Below are positions 16,558-25,391 of a stretch of 64,000 nt of DNA, piece by piece (position 1 is the first letter of the stretch; each line of letters opens with the position of its first letter). The DNA is from Pseudonocardia phyllosphaerae (lineage in GTDB: Bacteria; Actinomycetota; Actinomycetes; Mycobacteriales; Pseudonocardiaceae): assembly GCF_046546475.1 (NCBI RefSeq), contig NZ_JBKGXS010000002.1, positions 1-64,000 of the forward strand. Reading direction: 5' to 3'. A program made the translations under genes and the position numbers. The notes beneath the pieces were generated by a model that did not search any database, was not told the DNA's origin, and worked only from the letters and a program-made list of their open reading frames with translations.

Positions 16558-17945
16558 CCCGCACCCTGATCACCGGCGGGACCGTCGTCACCGCCGCGGA
16601 CGAGATCGACGCCGACGTGCTGATCGACGGTGAGCAGGTCGTCGCCGTCGCCGCACCGGGCTCGGTGCCGTTCACCGCCGACACCACGATCGACGCGACC
16701 GGCTGCCTGGTGATCCCGGGCGGCGTCGACGGGCACACCCACATGGAGATGCCCTTCGGCGGCACGTTCGCCTCGGACACCTTCGAGACCGGTACCCGCG
16801 CCGCGGCCTGGGGCGGGACGACGACGATCGTCGACTTCGCCATCCAGTCCCAAGGCGGGTCGCTGCGCGAGGGCCTCGACACCTGGCACGGCAAGGCCGA
16901 CGGCAACTGCGCGGTCGACTACGCGTTCCACATGATCCTCTCCGACGTGAACGACCAGTCGCTCAAGGAGATGGAGTCCCTCGTCGGTGAGGGCGTGAGC
17001 AGCTTCAAGCTGTTCATGGCCTATCCGGGCGTCTTCTACTCCGACGACGGCCAGATCCTGCGCGCCATGCAGCGCGCCGGGGACACCGGCGGCCTGATCA
17101 TGGTGCACGCGGAGAACGGGATCGCGATCGACGTGCTCGTCGAGCAGGCGCTCGCGCAGGGCCGCACCGACCCGCGCTGGCACGGCGAGGTCCGCCGGGA
17201 GCTGCTGGAGGCCGAGGCCACGCACCGCGCGATCCAGCTGGCCCGCGTCGCCGGGGCGCCGCTCTACATCGTGCACCTGTCGGCGTCCGAGGCGCTGGCG
17301 GAGGTGGCGAAGGCCCGTGAGATGGGCGTCAACGCCTTCGCCGAGACCTGCCCGCAGTACCTGTTCCTCGACGTCGGCGAGCTGGCCCGGCCGGGGTTCG
17401 AGGGAGCCAAGTACGTGTGCTCGACGCCGCTGCGCCCGGCCGAGCACCAGCAGGCGCTGTGGCGCGGCATCCGCAACGACGACGTGTCGGTGGTGTCCAC
17501 CGACCACTGCCCGTTCTGCTTCGACGGGCAGAAGTCGCTCGGGCTCGGGGACTTCTCGAAGATCCCGAACGGGATGCCCGGGGTCGAGACGCGGATGGAC
17601 CTGCTGCACCAGGCCGTCGTCGACGGGCACATCTCGCGCCGCCGCTGGATCGAGATCGCCTGCGCGACACCGGCCCGGATGTTCGGGCTCTACCCGCGCA
17701 AGGGCACGATCGCGCCCGGATCGGACGCCGACGTCGTCGTCTACGACCCGGCGGCCACCCAGGTCCACTCGGCGGCGACGCACCACATGAACGTCGACTA
17801 CTCCCCCTACGAGGGCCGCACGACGACCGGGAAGGTCCGCACCGTGCTCTCCCGCGGCCGGGTCGTGCTCGACGACGGCGAGTACCTCGGCGAGGCCGGG
17901 CACGGGAAGTTCCTGGTCCGCGACACCTGCCAGTACCTGCGGTGA
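16554..17945 (+). CDS. hydA: Dihydropyrimidinase / D-hydantoinase
   Basis: Zn-dependent cyclic-amidohydrolase that opens dihydrouracil to N-carbamoyl-beta-alanine; 463 residues, cytoplasmic and usually tetrameric. The metal ligands are visible: the HxH pair in GGVDGHTHMEMPFGG near residue 60, the carbamylated Lys in VSSFKLFMAYPG near 150, His in IMVHAENG near 183 and YIVHLSASEAL near 240, and Asp in VVSTDHCPFCF near 318. It follows the beta-ureidopropionase gene with an ATGA overlap, reversing the chemical order. No dihydropyrimidine dehydrogenase, which would make its substrate from uracil, is present in the window. Confidence 0.9.
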   Translation: MTRTLITGGTVVTAADEIDADVLIDGEQVVAVAAPGSVPFTADTTIDATGCLVIPGGVDGHTHMEMPFGGTFASDTFETGTRAAAWGGTTTIVDFAIQSQGGSLREGLDTWHGKADGNCAVDYAFHMILSDVNDQSLKEMESLVGEGVSSFKLFMAYPGVFYSDDGQILRAMQRAGDTGGLIMVHAENGIAIDVLVEQALAQGRTDPRWHGEVRRELLEAEATHRAIQLARVAGAPLYIVHLSASEALAEVAKAREMGVNAFAETCPQYLFLDVGELARPGFEGAKYVCSTPLRPAEHQQALWRGIRNDDVSVVSTDHCPFCFDGQKSLGLGDFSKIPNGMPGVETRMDLLHQAVVDGHISRRRWIEIACATPARMFGLYPRKGTIAPGSDADVVVYDPAATQVHSAATHHMNVDYSPYEGRTTTGKVRTVLSRGRVVLDDGEYLGEAGHGKFLVRDTCQYLR

Positions 17946-17950
17946 CCGGC

Positions 17951-18991
17951 ATGGACCTGGGGCTGGTGCTGCAGACCGACCCGCCCTCGCAGCTGCTGGT
18001 CGACCGGCTGGTCCGGGCCGAGGGACAGGGGTTCACCCACGGCTGGACGTTCGACTCGCACCTGCTGTGGCAGGAGCCGTTCGTGCTCTACGGCTCGGTG
18101 CTCGAACGCACCGAGCACCTCACGGTCGGGCCGCTGGTCACCAACCCGGCGACCCGCGACCCGTCGGTGCTGGCGTCGATGTTCGCCACGCTCGACGAGC
18201 GGTTCGGGCCGCGCACGGTGTGCGCGATCGGGCGCGGTGACTCGGCGCTGCGCACCCAGGGCCGCCCGCCGACGACGCTGGCCCGGCTGGAGGACGCCAC
18301 CACGCTGATCCGCACGCTGACCGGCGGCGGCACGCTGGACACCGGCGACGGCTCCGGCCCCGGATCCGACGACAGCGACAGCACCGTGCTGCGGCTGCCA
18401 TGGGTCGCGCCCGGGACTCCGCCGGTGCCGGTGTGGGTGGCCGGCTACGGCCCGAAGGCGCTGGCGATGGCCAGCCGGATCGCCGACGGGTTCGTGCTGC
18501 AGCTGGCCGACCCGTACCTGGTCCGCTGGACCCTCGACGCCGTCCGGCAGGCCGCACGCGACGCCGGCCGGGACCCGGCGGAGATCACCATGTGCGTCGC
18601 GGCCCCCGGCTACGTGACCGACGGCTCCGCGACCGGGCTGGCCCACGCCCGCGAGCAGTGCCGGTGGTTCGGCGGGATGGTCGGCAACCACGTCGCCGAC
18701 CTCGTCGAGCGCTACGGCCCGGGCGGCGCGGTGCCTGCCGAGCTGAGCGACTACATCGCGGCGCGGCAGGGCTACGACTACCGCCACCACGGCCGCGCCG
18801 GGAACGCGAGCACCGCGTTCGTGCCCGACGCGATCGTCGACCGGTTCTGCCTGCTCGGACCGGAAGCGGCACACCGGGAACGGCTGGCCGAGCTGGCCGA
18901 GCTCGGCGTCGACCAGTTCGCGCTCTACGCCATGCACGACGCCATCGACGCCACCACGGAGAGCTACGGCCGGGCCGTCGCCGGCGGCTGA
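17951..18991 (+). CDS. LLM-class F420-dependent oxidoreductase (TIGR03842-like)
   Basis: Luciferase-like TIM-barrel oxidoreductase, 346 residues, probably using F420. It begins MDLGLVLQTDPPS, contains LTVGPLVTNPATRDPSVLAS near residue 55, AIGRGDSALRTQGR near 95 and PVWVAGYGPKALAMA near 160, typical of F420-dependent members. ATG 17951 matches where the family begins; GTG 17942, overlapping the preceding stop (GTGA), is an alternative. An acidic insert (GDGSGPGSDDSDS) interrupts the barrel near residue 140. Its place in the operon suggests a redox step on a dihydropyrimidine or related ring, but the reaction is not known. Confidence 0.8.
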   Translation: MDLGLVLQTDPPSQLLVDRLVRAEGQGFTHGWTFDSHLLWQEPFVLYGSVLERTEHLTVGPLVTNPATRDPSVLASMFATLDERFGPRTVCAIGRGDSALRTQGRPPTTLARLEDATTLIRTLTGGGTLDTGDGSGPGSDDSDSTVLRLPWVAPGTPPVPVWVAGYGPKALAMASRIADGFVLQLADPYLVRWTLDAVRQAARDAGRDPAEITMCVAAPGYVTDGSATGLAHAREQCRWFGGMVGNHVADLVERYGPGGAVPAELSDYIAARQGYDYRHHGRAGNASTAFVPDAIVDRFCLLGPEAAHRERLAELAELGVDQFALYAMHDAIDATTESYGRAVAGG

Positions 18992-19129
18992 CACACCCGC
19001 GGGCACCTGCACAGATCTCCGGCAGCGGTGGCGGGGACGGCGCGGGCTGCCTACGGTCTGTGCGTTTGTTTTTCGCACCGTTCGACCGAACACCACTTCG
19101 CTCCCCCCACTCCAGGAGGTCCATACACG

Positions 19130-21583
19130 ATGGGTGACAGTCCTGCTGCCGGGCCGGCCACCGCGCCCGACGGCGATCCGGCGGGCGCACGGCGCCCGGG
19201 CACCGGGCGCACCGACGGCTACCGGACCGGCAACGCCGGTCCCGACACCGGCGGTTACCGCGTCCCGGCCGTCGGCGCCACCGGCGACGGCCTCGCCACC
19301 AACAACGGACGGGGCCCGGCCGGCCCGAACTCCGACGGCCCGTCCGTCCGCCTCGAGAAGCCGGTGTTCTACGGCTCCGCGATCGGCGTCGTCGCGATCG
19401 CGCTGTGGGCGCTGCTGCTGCCGGACAACGCGGCGGCGGTGATCGGCTCGGTCGTGGAGTGGATCTCCACGAGCTTCGGCTGGTTCTACATCCTCGTCGC
19501 CACCGCAGTACTGGTGTTCGTGCTGTTCCTGGCCTTGTCGAAGTACGGGTCGGTGAAGCTGGGCCCGGACCACTCGCAGCCGGACTTCCCGGCGCTGTCC
19601 TGGGCGGCGATGCTGTTCGCCGCGGGCATCGGCACCGACCTGATGTTCTTCTCGGTCGCCGAGCCGCTCTCCCAGTACGCCACGCCGCCGACCGGACAGG
19701 GCATGACCGCCGGCGCCGCCGAGCAGGGCACGATCTGGACGCTGTTCCACTACGGGCTCACCGGCTGGGGCATGTACGCCCTGATGGGCATCGCACTGGC
19801 CTACTTCGCCTACCGCCGTGAGCTCCCGCTGTCCATCCGCTCCGCGCTGTACCCGCTGATCGGGCGCCGGGTGTTCGGCCGGGTCGGGCACGGCATCGAC
19901 CTCGCCGCCGTCCTCGGGACGATCTTCGGCATCGCGACGTCGCTGGGCATCGCGGTCGTGCTGCTCAACGTCGGCCTGAACCTGATGTTCGGCATCCCGG
20001 TGGGGCTGGCCGCACAGACCGGCCTGGTCGTCGTCTCGGTGGTCATCGCGACCGTGTCCGCGGTGTCCGGCGTCGACAAGGGCATCAAGCGGCTCTCCGA
20101 GCTCAACGTCGCCGCCGCGCTGGTCCTGGCCCTGTTCGTGCTGGTCACCGGGGACACGCCGTTCCTGCTGAACGCGCTGGTCTCCGACATCGGCCGGTAC
20201 CTGGCGAGCTTCCCGTCGCTGACGATGGAGACCTTCGCGTTCGACCGCGGCCCGGCGGTCGACGCGTGGCTGAACAAGTGGACGCTGTTCTTCTGGGCCT
20301 GGTGGATCGCCTGGGCCTCGTTCGTCGGCATGTTCCTGGCCCGGATCTCCCGAGGGCGCACCATCCGCCAGTTCGTGCTCGGGACGCTGATCATCCCGTT
20401 CCTCTACGTCGCGTTCTGGATCTCGATCTTCGGCAACGCGGCGCTGCAGGCCGTGCTCAACGGTGACGCCGCGCTGCTGTCCCAGGCCGACGCGCGGCCC
20501 GAGTCCGCGTTCTTCACCCTGCTCGACCACTACCCGTGGGCCGGGTTCCTGGTCGGGCTCGCCACCGTCACCGGCCTGCTGTTCTACGTGACCTCCGCCG
20601 ACTCCGGCGCGCTGGTCATGGCGAACCTGACGTCGTGGCGGCGCACCGCCCGTGACGACGCCGCCCCGTTCAACCGGATCTTCTGGGCGGCGGCGACCGG
20701 GCTGCTCACCCTGGCCATGCTGTTCGTCGGCGGGGTCACGACCCTGCAGAACGCCACGGTGATCATGGGGTTGCCGTTCGGCTTCGTGATCGTGCTGGTG
20801 ATGATCGGGTTGTACAAGGCACTGCGGGTGGAGCGGCACCGCGCGCTGAGCAAGCGTTCCACGCTGCCCGGGCTGCTGTCCGGGCGCAGCGCAGGCGGCA
20901 ACGACGCACCCGGCCAGAACTGGCGGGAGCGGCTGCGCCGCACCATGAGCCACGCCGACTCCCAGGGCGCCGCACGGTTCCTGTCCGGTACCGCGACCGC
21001 GGTGCTGGAGGACGTCGCCGCCGAGCTGCGCTCCGAGGGCGTGCCCACCCGGGTGCAGCGCTGCAACGAGCACGAGGCCCCCGAGATCGAGCCCGGCGAG
21101 GACCGCCCGGACGGGATCGAGCCGCTGGAGCTGGTCGCGGACATCAGCGAGACGCTGCCGTTCGTGTACCGGCTGGTCCCGCGGATCGTGGGGCTGCCGC
21201 GGTTCGGCGACAACGGCTCCGACGACAACGGTTCCGACGACGGCTCGGGTGGCGACGGCTCGGCCGGCAGCGCATCGGGTGGCTCGGTGGCCGTCGACGC
21301 CACGACCCCGGACGACGACGGGACCCGCCCGGCGCCGGGGGCCGACAGCACCGCCGAGACCGTCACCGGCTCCGCGGGCAGCTACCTGCCGGCCGCGGCC
21401 GGCATCGAGACCGTCGAGATGCCGGCGTGGACCGACCACCACCGCGTCGAGGTCCACCTGCAGGGCGGCGGGCAGGGCTACAACGTCATGGGCTACAGCT
21501 ACGGCGCGCTCGTCGACGACCTGCTCGACCAGTACGAGCAGCACCTGGAGCTGCTGCGCCTGGAGCGCGAGGCCTCCGGCTGA
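19130..21583 (+). CDS. BCCT-family betaine/choline/carnitine transporter
   Basis: Secondary transporter for quaternary amines, 817 residues. After a hydrophilic, glycine-rich N-tail of about 80 residues there are 12 hydrophobic helices. The BCCT hallmark is the Trp-rich TM8 segment LFFWAWWIAWASFVGMFLAR near residue 385, followed by ISRGRTIRQF; LLFYVTSADSGALVMANLTS near 490 is also typical. The long C-terminal regulatory domain contains acidic Gly/Ser/Asp repeats (near 700) and ends in a conserved VEVHLQGGGQGYNVMGYSY module, as in BetT-type proteins. AGGAGG lies 11 bases before the ATG. It follows the pyrimidine operon with 138 bp between; whether the two are linked is unclear. Confidence 0.9.
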   Translation: MGDSPAAGPATAPDGDPAGARRPGTGRTDGYRTGNAGPDTGGYRVPAVGATGDGLATNNGRGPAGPNSDGPSVRLEKPVFYGSAIGVVAIALWALLLPDNAAAVIGSVVEWISTSFGWFYILVATAVLVFVLFLALSKYGSVKLGPDHSQPDFPALSWAAMLFAAGIGTDLMFFSVAEPLSQYATPPTGQGMTAGAAEQGTIWTLFHYGLTGWGMYALMGIALAYFAYRRELPLSIRSALYPLIGRRVFGRVGHGIDLAAVLGTIFGIATSLGIAVVLLNVGLNLMFGIPVGLAAQTGLVVVSVVIATVSAVSGVDKGIKRLSELNVAAALVLALFVLVTGDTPFLLNALVSDIGRYLASFPSLTMETFAFDRGPAVDAWLNKWTLFFWAWWIAWASFVGMFLARISRGRTIRQFVLGTLIIPFLYVAFWISIFGNAALQAVLNGDAALLSQADARPESAFFTLLDHYPWAGFLVGLATVTGLLFYVTSADSGALVMANLTSWRRTARDDAAPFNRIFWAAATGLLTLAMLFVGGVTTLQNATVIMGLPFGFVIVLVMIGLYKALRVERHRALSKRSTLPGLLSGRSAGGNDAPGQNWRERLRRTMSHADSQGAARFLSGTATAVLEDVAAELRSEGVPTRVQRCNEHEAPEIEPGEDRPDGIEPLELVADISETLPFVYRLVPRIVGLPRFGDNGSDDNGSDDGSGGDGSAGSASGGSVAVDATTPDDDGTRPAPGADSTAETVTGSAGSYLPAAAGIETVEMPAWTDHHRVEVHLQGGGQGYNVMGYSYGALVDDLLDQYEQHLELLRLEREASG

Positions 21584-21669
21584 GCGCCCCGCCCGGTCGG
21601 CGGTGAACGCACCTCGGGTGACCGCACCGTGACCCGCGGCGAGCGGTCCCGCCGCTTCGATCATCGCCG

Positions 21670-21688
21670 ACCGGTAAGGCTACCCTGA
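21670..21688. promoter_or_regulatory. Iron box before the ABC exporter-fold pair
   Basis: ACCGGTAAGGCTACCCTGA matches the DtxR/IdeR consensus TTAGGTTAGGCTAACCTAA at 13 of 19 positions, including the AGGCTA core. It ends five bases before the start codon of the first ABC gene, so it would overlap the ribosome binding site or a leaderless start. Expected effect: repression when iron is sufficient. Confidence 0.75.
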
Positions 21689-21693
21689 CCTGC

Positions 21694-23451
21694 ATGACGG
21701 CTTCCCCCGCTCGACCACCGACCGGGCGCTCGGTGCTCCGCGGTTCGCTCGCCGCCTTCCGCGGCAGGCTGACCGCGGCCTCCGCGCTGTTCTGCGGCCA
21801 CCAGGCCGGGGAGGCGCTGGTCCCGGTCCTGGTCGGTGTGGTGATCGACCGGGCCGTCGGCACCGGCGACCCGATGGCGCTGCTGTTCTGGCTGGTCGTG
21901 CTGGGGCTGGACTTCCTGTTCCTGTCCACCTGCTACCGCTTCGGCGCCCGCAACGCCTGGTTCGCCGACGTCAGCGCGGACGCCCGGCTGCGGCTGCAGG
22001 TCGCGTCCCGGCTGCTCGACCCGCGCGGCGGCGCCGAGACCGGCCGGCTGCCCGGGGAGCTGTCCAACATCGCCGTCGGCGACGCCAAGCGCGTCGCGAT
22101 CGTCAGCTTCATGCTGCCGCTGGGGCTCGCCGCCGTCGTCGCCGTACTGGTGTCGGCGGTCGCACTGCTCACCATCTCGCTGCCGCTGGGCCTGCTGATC
22201 CTGCTGGGCACCCCTCCCCTGCTGTGGCTGGTGCAGCGCATCGGCAAGCCGCTGGAGCGGCGCAGCGGCGCCGAGCAGGAGCGCGCCGCGCAGGCGTCCG
22301 GGCTGGCCGCCGACCTCGTCGGCGGGATCCGGGTCCTCAAGGGGCTCGGTGCGGAGCGGGCCGCGGTGCGCCGCTACACCGGTGTCAGCGGGACCGCGCT
22401 CGGCGCGACGCTGCGCGCCACCCGCGCCGAGGCCGGCGTGCTCGGCTCGGTCCGGCTCGCGAACGGGCTGTTCCTGGCGCTGATCGCGCTGGTCGGAGGC
22501 CGTCTCGCCGCCGGGGGCGACCTGTCGGTGGGTGGCCTGGTCGCCGCCGTCGGGCTGGCGCAGTTCCTGCTCGGGCCGCTGGAGATGTTCGGTGCGGTCA
22601 GCGCACAGCTCGCGCAGGGCCGGGCGTCCGCGGCGCGGATCGCGGAGGTGCTCGGGACGCCGTACGCGGTCGGAGCGGGCCGCACCGGCCCCGAGAACAC
22701 CAGCCTCGAGAACTCCGGCCCCGAGAACTCCGGATCCGGGGACGGCGCGCTGCCCGAGCGGCCCGGCCCGCTGGTGCTGCGCGACGTGCACGCCGACGGC
22801 CTCCACGGCGTCGACCTGGAGGTCCCGGCCGGTCAGCTGGTCGGCGTCGTCGCCGACGACCCGCTGGCCGCCCGCGGCCTGCTCCGGGTGCTCGCCCGCG
22901 ACACCGACCCGTCGTCCGGGGACGTGTCGCTGGCCGGCATCGGGCTCACCGACGTCTCCCCCGACGACGCCCGCGCCGCGATGCTCGTCGCCGCGCACGA
23001 CGCGCACCTGTTCGCCGGGTCGCTGCGCGACAACGTCCTCGCCGGTGCCCCGGCGGGGCGCGACCCCGAGCCGGCGATGGCCGCGTCGCAGGCGGTCGAG
23101 GTGAGCGAGGCGCTGCCCGACGGCGACGACACCGCCGTCGCCGCCCGGGGCAGCTCGCTGTCCGGCGGGCAGCGGCAGCGGGTCGCGCTGGCCCGCGCGC
23201 TGGCCGCCGAACCGCCGGTACTCGTGCTGCACGACCCGACGACGGCCGTCGACGCCGTCACCGAGAGCCGCATCGCCGAGGGCCTGCGCGACCGCCGCAC
23301 CGGGCGGACGACCGTCGTCGTCACGACCAGCCCGGCGCTGCTCGCGGTGACCGACCGCGCCGTCGTCCTGCGCGACGGGCGGATCACCGCCGACGCCACG
23401 CACGCCGAGCTCCTCGGCGACCCCGACTACCGGACCCTGGTGACCGGATGA
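21694..23451 (+). CDS. ABC exporter-fold half-transporter with degenerate ATPase (siderophore pair, subunit 1)
   Basis: Half-transporter of 585 residues: about six membrane helices (residues 20-300) followed by an ATPase domain. The ATPase is strongly degenerate. The Walker A position reads VGVVADDPLAARGLL near residue 384, with no GxxGxGKS/T; Walker B is VLVLHDPTTAVD near 509, with Pro where the catalytic Glu belongs; and the H-loop His is lost (VVVTTSPALL). The signature LSGGQRQR near 488 is intact. It can therefore only contribute its signature motif to the partner's ATP site. The linker holds 15-bp repeats (GPENTSLENSGPENSG). It is paired with the next gene by an ATGA overlap and preceded by an iron box, so siderophore export, or IrtAB-like uptake, is the likely job. 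Confidence 0.85.
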   Translation: MTASPARPPTGRSVLRGSLAAFRGRLTAASALFCGHQAGEALVPVLVGVVIDRAVGTGDPMALLFWLVVLGLDFLFLSTCYRFGARNAWFADVSADARLRLQVASRLLDPRGGAETGRLPGELSNIAVGDAKRVAIVSFMLPLGLAAVVAVLVSAVALLTISLPLGLLILLGTPPLLWLVQRIGKPLERRSGAEQERAAQASGLAADLVGGIRVLKGLGAERAAVRRYTGVSGTALGATLRATRAEAGVLGSVRLANGLFLALIALVGGRLAAGGDLSVGGLVAAVGLAQFLLGPLEMFGAVSAQLAQGRASAARIAEVLGTPYAVGAGRTGPENTSLENSGPENSGSGDGALPERPGPLVLRDVHADGLHGVDLEVPAGQLVGVVADDPLAARGLLRVLARDTDPSSGDVSLAGIGLTDVSPDDARAAMLVAAHDAHLFAGSLRDNVLAGAPAGRDPEPAMAASQAVEVSEALPDGDDTAVAARGSSLSGGQRQRVALARALAAEPPVLVLHDPTTAVDAVTESRIAEGLRDRRTGRTTVVVTTSPALLAVTDRAVVLRDGRITADATHAELLGDPDYRTLVTG

Positions 23452-25238
23452 GCGCCCCCGCACAGACCCACCTGCTCACGACGGCCCACCTGCTCCCGAC
23501 GGCGACGACCGCGCGGGTCCGCGCCGTCCTCGGCGAGACGCTGCGCCCGCAGCGCGGCACCGCCGTGCTCGGCCTGCTCGCGCTGGTCGCCGCGTCCGCG
23601 GTCAGCCTGCTCACCGCGCCGCTGCTGGGCCGCATCGTCGACGTCGTCGCCGAGCAGCGCGGCGCCGACGCCGTCACCGGGCCCGTCATCGGGCTGGTCG
23701 CCGTCGCCATCGGGCAGGGCGTGCTCGCCGTGCTCGGCATCGCGCTCGTCGCGAAGGTCGGCGAGACGCTGCTGGCGCGGTTGCGCGAGCGGTTCGTCGA
23801 GCGTGCCCTGGACCTGCGCCTGGAGCGCCTGGAACGAGCCGGGGCGGGCGACCTGACCGCGCGGATCACCGACGACGTCTCGGTCGTCGCCGAGGCCGTC
23901 CGCGAGGCGCTGCCGGAGTTCGCGCGCGCCGCGCTGCTCGTCGCGCTGACCCTGGTCGGGCTGGCCGCGCTGGACTGGCGATTCCTGGTCGGTGCACTGC
24001 TCGCCGTCCCGATCCAGGCGTGGACGGCGCGCTGGTACCTCACGCGCTCCGGCCCGATCTACGGCGACCTGCGCGTCGCCTACGGCACCCAGCAGCAGCA
24101 ACTGCTCGACACCGCATCCGGCGTCGCGACCGTGCGTGCGTTCCGGCTACAGGACGAGCACGCCACCACCGTGCGGGAGCGGGCGCAGGACGTCGTCCGG
24201 CTCTCGCTGCGGGTGATCCGGCTGCAGACCCGCTTCTTCGGCCGGCTCAACGGCGCCGAGTTCGTCGGTGTCGCAGGCGTCCTGCTGGCGGGGTTCTGGC
24301 TGGTCGGCTCCGGTGGAGCGACGATCGGTACGGCCAGTGCCGCGGCGCTGTACTTCATCAACCTGTTCACCCCGATCAACGTGCTGCTCTTCCAGCTCGA
24401 CGCCGCCCAGTCCGCGACCGCGGGCCTGCGCCGGATCGTCGGGGTGGCGGATCTGCCCCCCGAACCGGTACCCGAGGACCCGGCGCACCCGGCGGACTCC
24501 CGGGTCGTCACGTCCGGGCTGGGGCACTCCTACGTCGCCGACCACCCGGCGCTGAGCGACGTCGACCTCGACGTCGCCCCGGGTACCCGGGTCGCGCTCG
24601 TCGGCGCCAGCGGGGCCGGGAAGACGACGCTCGCCAAGCTCGTCGCGGGGCTGCACGAGCCGTCGGCCGGCCGGGTCGAGATCGGCGGCGCCGGGCTCGC
24701 AGAGCAGGGACCGGAGGTGGTCCGGGAGAACGTCGCCCTGGTCACCCAGGAGGTCCACGTGTTCTCCGGGACCCTCGCCGACGACCTGCGCCTCGCCGCC
24801 CCGGACGCCGACGACGACGCGCTGCGCGCCGCCCTGGAGACCGTCGGTGCCCGCGAGTGGGCCGACGCGCTGCCCGACGGGCTCGGCACCGTCGTCGGCG
24901 AGGGTGCGCACGAGCTGTCGGTGGTGCAGTCCCAGCAGCTCGCGCTGGCCCGCCTCGTGCTGGCCGACCGGCCCGTGGTGATCCTCGACGAGGCGACCGC
25001 CGAGGCCGGCAGCGCCGGCGCCCGGGTCCTGGAGGACGCGGCGGAGGCGGCGCTGCGCGGCCGGACCTCGCTGGTCGTCGCGCACCGGCTCACCCAGGCC
25101 TCGACCGCGGACCGGATCGTCGTGCTCGACGGCGGCCGCATCGTCGAGCAGGGCACCCACGACGAGCTGGTCGCCGCCGGCGGCACCTACGCCCGCCTCT
25201 GGGCCGCCTGGTCCGGCCTGCGGACACCGACCACCTGA
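23448..25238 (+). CDS. ABC exporter-fold half-transporter with intact Walker motifs (subunit 2)
   Basis: Partner half-transporter, 596 residues, TMD then ATPase. Walker A GASGAGKTT (near residue 388), Walker B VVILDEATAEA (near 511) and the H-loop VVAHRL (near 545) are all intact, but the signature is LSVVQ instead of LSGGQ (near 488). Together with the first subunit this leaves exactly one complete ATP site (this protein's Walker A/B/His with the partner's LSGGQ) and one dead site. The ATG overlaps the upstream stop (ATGA). It faces the siderophore operon tail-to-tail and ends before a large hairpin. Export of the apo-siderophore or import of its iron complex are both possible. Confidence 0.87.
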   Translation: MSAPAQTHLLTTAHLLPTATTARVRAVLGETLRPQRGTAVLGLLALVAASAVSLLTAPLLGRIVDVVAEQRGADAVTGPVIGLVAVAIGQGVLAVLGIALVAKVGETLLARLRERFVERALDLRLERLERAGAGDLTARITDDVSVVAEAVREALPEFARAALLVALTLVGLAALDWRFLVGALLAVPIQAWTARWYLTRSGPIYGDLRVAYGTQQQQLLDTASGVATVRAFRLQDEHATTVRERAQDVVRLSLRVIRLQTRFFGRLNGAEFVGVAGVLLAGFWLVGSGGATIGTASAAALYFINLFTPINVLLFQLDAAQSATAGLRRIVGVADLPPEPVPEDPAHPADSRVVTSGLGHSYVADHPALSDVDLDVAPGTRVALVGASGAGKTTLAKLVAGLHEPSAGRVEIGGAGLAEQGPEVVRENVALVTQEVHVFSGTLADDLRLAAPDADDDALRAALETVGAREWADALPDGLGTVVGEGAHELSVVQSQQLALARLVLADRPVVILDEATAEAGSAGARVLEDAAEAALRGRTSLVVAHRLTQASTADRIVVLDGGRIVEQGTHDELVAAGGTYARLWAAWSGLRTPTT

Positions 25239-25252
25239 CCCCGCTCCGCCAC

Positions 25253-25322
25253 CCGTGATCGGCGTTCTGCCGGTGTCCCGTGCCGGATACGGCACCGGAC
25301 ACCGGCGAACCGCCGATCACGG
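25253..25322. terminator. Large near-perfect hairpin between convergent operons
   Basis: CCGTGATCGGCG (25253-25264) pairs with CGCCGATCACGG (25311-25322). The stem continues through TGCCGGTGTCC/GGACACCGGC and GTGCCG/CGGCAC to a GATA loop, about 30 base pairs with small bulges. No U-tract. It lies 14 bp after the ABC gene stop and probably terminates from both sides. Confidence 0.8.
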
Positions 25323-25339
25323 TCGCGCGGCAGGCAGAC

Positions 25340-25374
25340 GAGTGCCCCGCCCGGACGATCCGGACGGGGCACTC
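25340..25374 (-). terminator. Terminator hairpin of the siderophore operon
   Basis: GAGTGCCCCGCCCGG pairs with CCGGACGGGGCACTC (one mismatch) around the loop ACGAT, ending 17 bp beyond the formyltransferase stop. A second stem next to the larger bidirectional hairpin. Confidence 0.75.
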
Positions 25375-25391
25375 GGGAACGGAGACGGACC

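Noticed and set aside
17807..21664. Minus-strand frame of about 1285 codons opposite the LLM and BCCT genes
   Set aside because: Composition (Gln/His/Arg/Gly-rich) is that of antisense GC-rich DNA; the plus-strand genes have clear family motifs.
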